Assembly (NCBI GenBank): GCA_016722285.1
Contig: JADKGI010000029.1
Span: 1-15,489 of the forward strand
Length of the DNA stretch: 15,489 nucleotides
Reading direction: 5' to 3'
Source of the DNA: Saprospiraceae bacterium
Lineage (GTDB): Bacteria; Bacteroidota; Bacteroidia; Chitinophagales; Saprospiraceae
The translations under genes and the position numbers were made by a program. The notes below the pieces were generated by a model. That model did not search any database. It was not told the origin of the DNA and was given only the letters and a program-made list of their open reading frames with translations. Positions 14,473 through 15,489 of the stretch are shown piece by piece (positions within the stretch are counted from its first letter, which is position 1; each line of letters opens with the position of its first letter).

Positions 14473-15489
14473 ATGAAACTGTACAGGAGCATCCTAATTT
14501 TCTTATACTTTTATCACATTTCAGCCCAATCACTTAAGTTGGAAGATATAATGAAGGGCGACGGGTCATCGGCCGGCAACCGACAGGCCATAAATGGTCT
14601 CCAGATGGAGAGACCGTCTATTTTAACTGGAATCCTTCGAATGCCCTGGGATCCGGTCCCATTTTCTGGAAGGAAGGTAGCGGAAAAGCCTGCTTTACTC
14701 AAAGATGACCAGAGTTTTAATGGACATACCATCCTGACGACCAAAGATCAGGAAACCGTATATTATATCAAAAGCGGCAGCATATACAGTTTTGACAAAG
14801 AAAATCGTACTTCTAAAAGGTATTTTATTGCTTCTGAAAGATTATCAATATCATAAGAGGTGTCGATCCTGATATTTTATTTTTCAGAAAGGAAGATAAC
14901 CTGTATAAATTCAATATTGGAGAAGCGTCACTCATCCAGATAACCAATCTTAAAAATCCAAAAGACGGAGAAGCCGGCAAAGGAAAACTTCCTTTCAAAT
15001 CAACAGAAGGAACTGTTTGCTTTCATCCGTGAAGGATGCCCAGAAAGACTGGACAGATAAGCGAATTGCAGAAAATAAAGATTTCTTTCGAAAGAAGTAT
15101 AATTATGACCCCTCTAACCTGAATTTTCTACAGCCCCCGTCGCCTGATGGCAAATATGTTTGTTTTGGAGTTATCAGAATCTCAGAGACAAACCTACTAG
15201 AGTCGAGCAGTTCATTACGTCTGATGGATTTACAAACAGTGAAAATGCGAGGAGAAAGTATCCATCAATAATCTGGGAAAGTATAAATACGGTATCTATA
15301 GTACGGAGATGGACTCTTTCTATACACTGGATTTTTCTGGATTGACAGGTATCAAGCTTCCTGAATATTACAAAAGAATATAGCCAGCTCAAGGATAAGG
15401 AGAAAACTCGAAGATGGTCAGATCGGGCAGCCAGTATTTAATGATTCAGGATCATTGGTCGTGATGGATTTAAAAGCCTTGACAATAAA
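14473..15489 (+). pseudogene. S9-family (DPP-IV-like) peptidase, N-terminal part, frameshifted and cut by the window end
   Basis: The start at 14473 gives a signal peptide, MKLYRSILIFLYFYHISAQ, followed by SLKLEDIMKGD. Shifting frame near 14565 gives FIGRQPTGHKWSPDGETVYF and NWNPSNALGSGPIFWKEGSG, the first blades of the DPP-IV N-terminal beta-propeller typical of exported S9 peptidases. Later pieces are LLKDDQSFNGHTILTTKDQE, GVDPDILFFRKEDNLYKFNI, DWTDKRIAENKDFFRKKYNY, PSPDGKYVCFGVI, PTRVEQFITSDGFTNSENAR, SINNLGKYKYGIYSTEMDSF and GQPVFNDSGSLVVMDLK. At least six indels interrupt about 1 kb. The catalytic Ser-Asp-His domain lies beyond the right edge, so the peptidase class is inferred from the propeller alone. 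The gene starts 80 bases after the subunit-3-like gene, on the same strand. Confidence 0.7.

Noticed and set aside
12058..15489. Programmed ribosomal frameshifting as the explanation of the broken genes
   Set aside because: There are too many breaks, in both directions, and no consistent slippery heptamer with a downstream structure.

Overview
The window looks like chromosomal DNA from a Bacteroidota bacterium, possibly Saprospiraceae-like (low confidence at that rank). The evidence is AT-rich DNA, few Shine-Dalgarno motifs, a TAnnTTTG-type promoter motif before the largest gene, a loose Bacteroidota-style lipobox, and the gene families present: a giant bacterial alpha-2-macroglobulin lipoprotein, a TIGR04283-type glycosyltransferase, DUF547, and a GMC oxidoreductase followed by a gluconate 2-dehydrogenase subunit 3-like gene. 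LAYOUT. Bases 1-2200 are a graveyard of mobile and broken genes: an IS4-family transposase on the minus strand running off the left edge, a DUF559 endonuclease-like fragment, an unrecognised broken ORF, and IS21-like terminal repeats with an exact 24-base period but no transposase. Bases 2650-10505 are the core: an intact two-CBS-domain protein, a secreted DUF547 protein with one homopolymer frameshift, a divergently transcribed intact glycosyltransferase, and an intact 1838-residue alpha-2-macroglobulin lipoprotein with a visible thioester motif. Bases 10805-11735 hold two tandem minus-strand single-stranded-DNA-binding protein genes, both frameshifted, separated by a 14-copy heptamer array. 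Bases 12058-15489 hold a plus-strand series: GMC oxidoreductase, gluconate 2-dehydrogenase subunit 3-like protein, and an S9/DPP-IV-type peptidase cut by the right edge. All three are broken by many small indels. HOW THE GENES RELATE. The GMC and subunit-3 genes probably make one periplasmic FAD-dependent sugar or alcohol dehydrogenase. DUF547 and the glycosyltransferase share a 74-base divergent intergenic region. The macroglobulin stands alone, without the penicillin-binding protein 1C gene that often accompanies such proteins. MAIN CAUTION. Small indels are dense in 1-2000 and 10900-15489 but absent from the 5.5 kb macroglobulin gene. The broken genes keep their family motifs and have almost no in-frame nonsense codons, so consensus errors at low-coverage contig ends are at least as likely as real gene decay. 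I found no convincing new multi-gene system. The most curious pieces are the palindrome and hairpin leader before the GMC gene, the heptamer array between the SSB paralogues, and the 24-base-period repeats.
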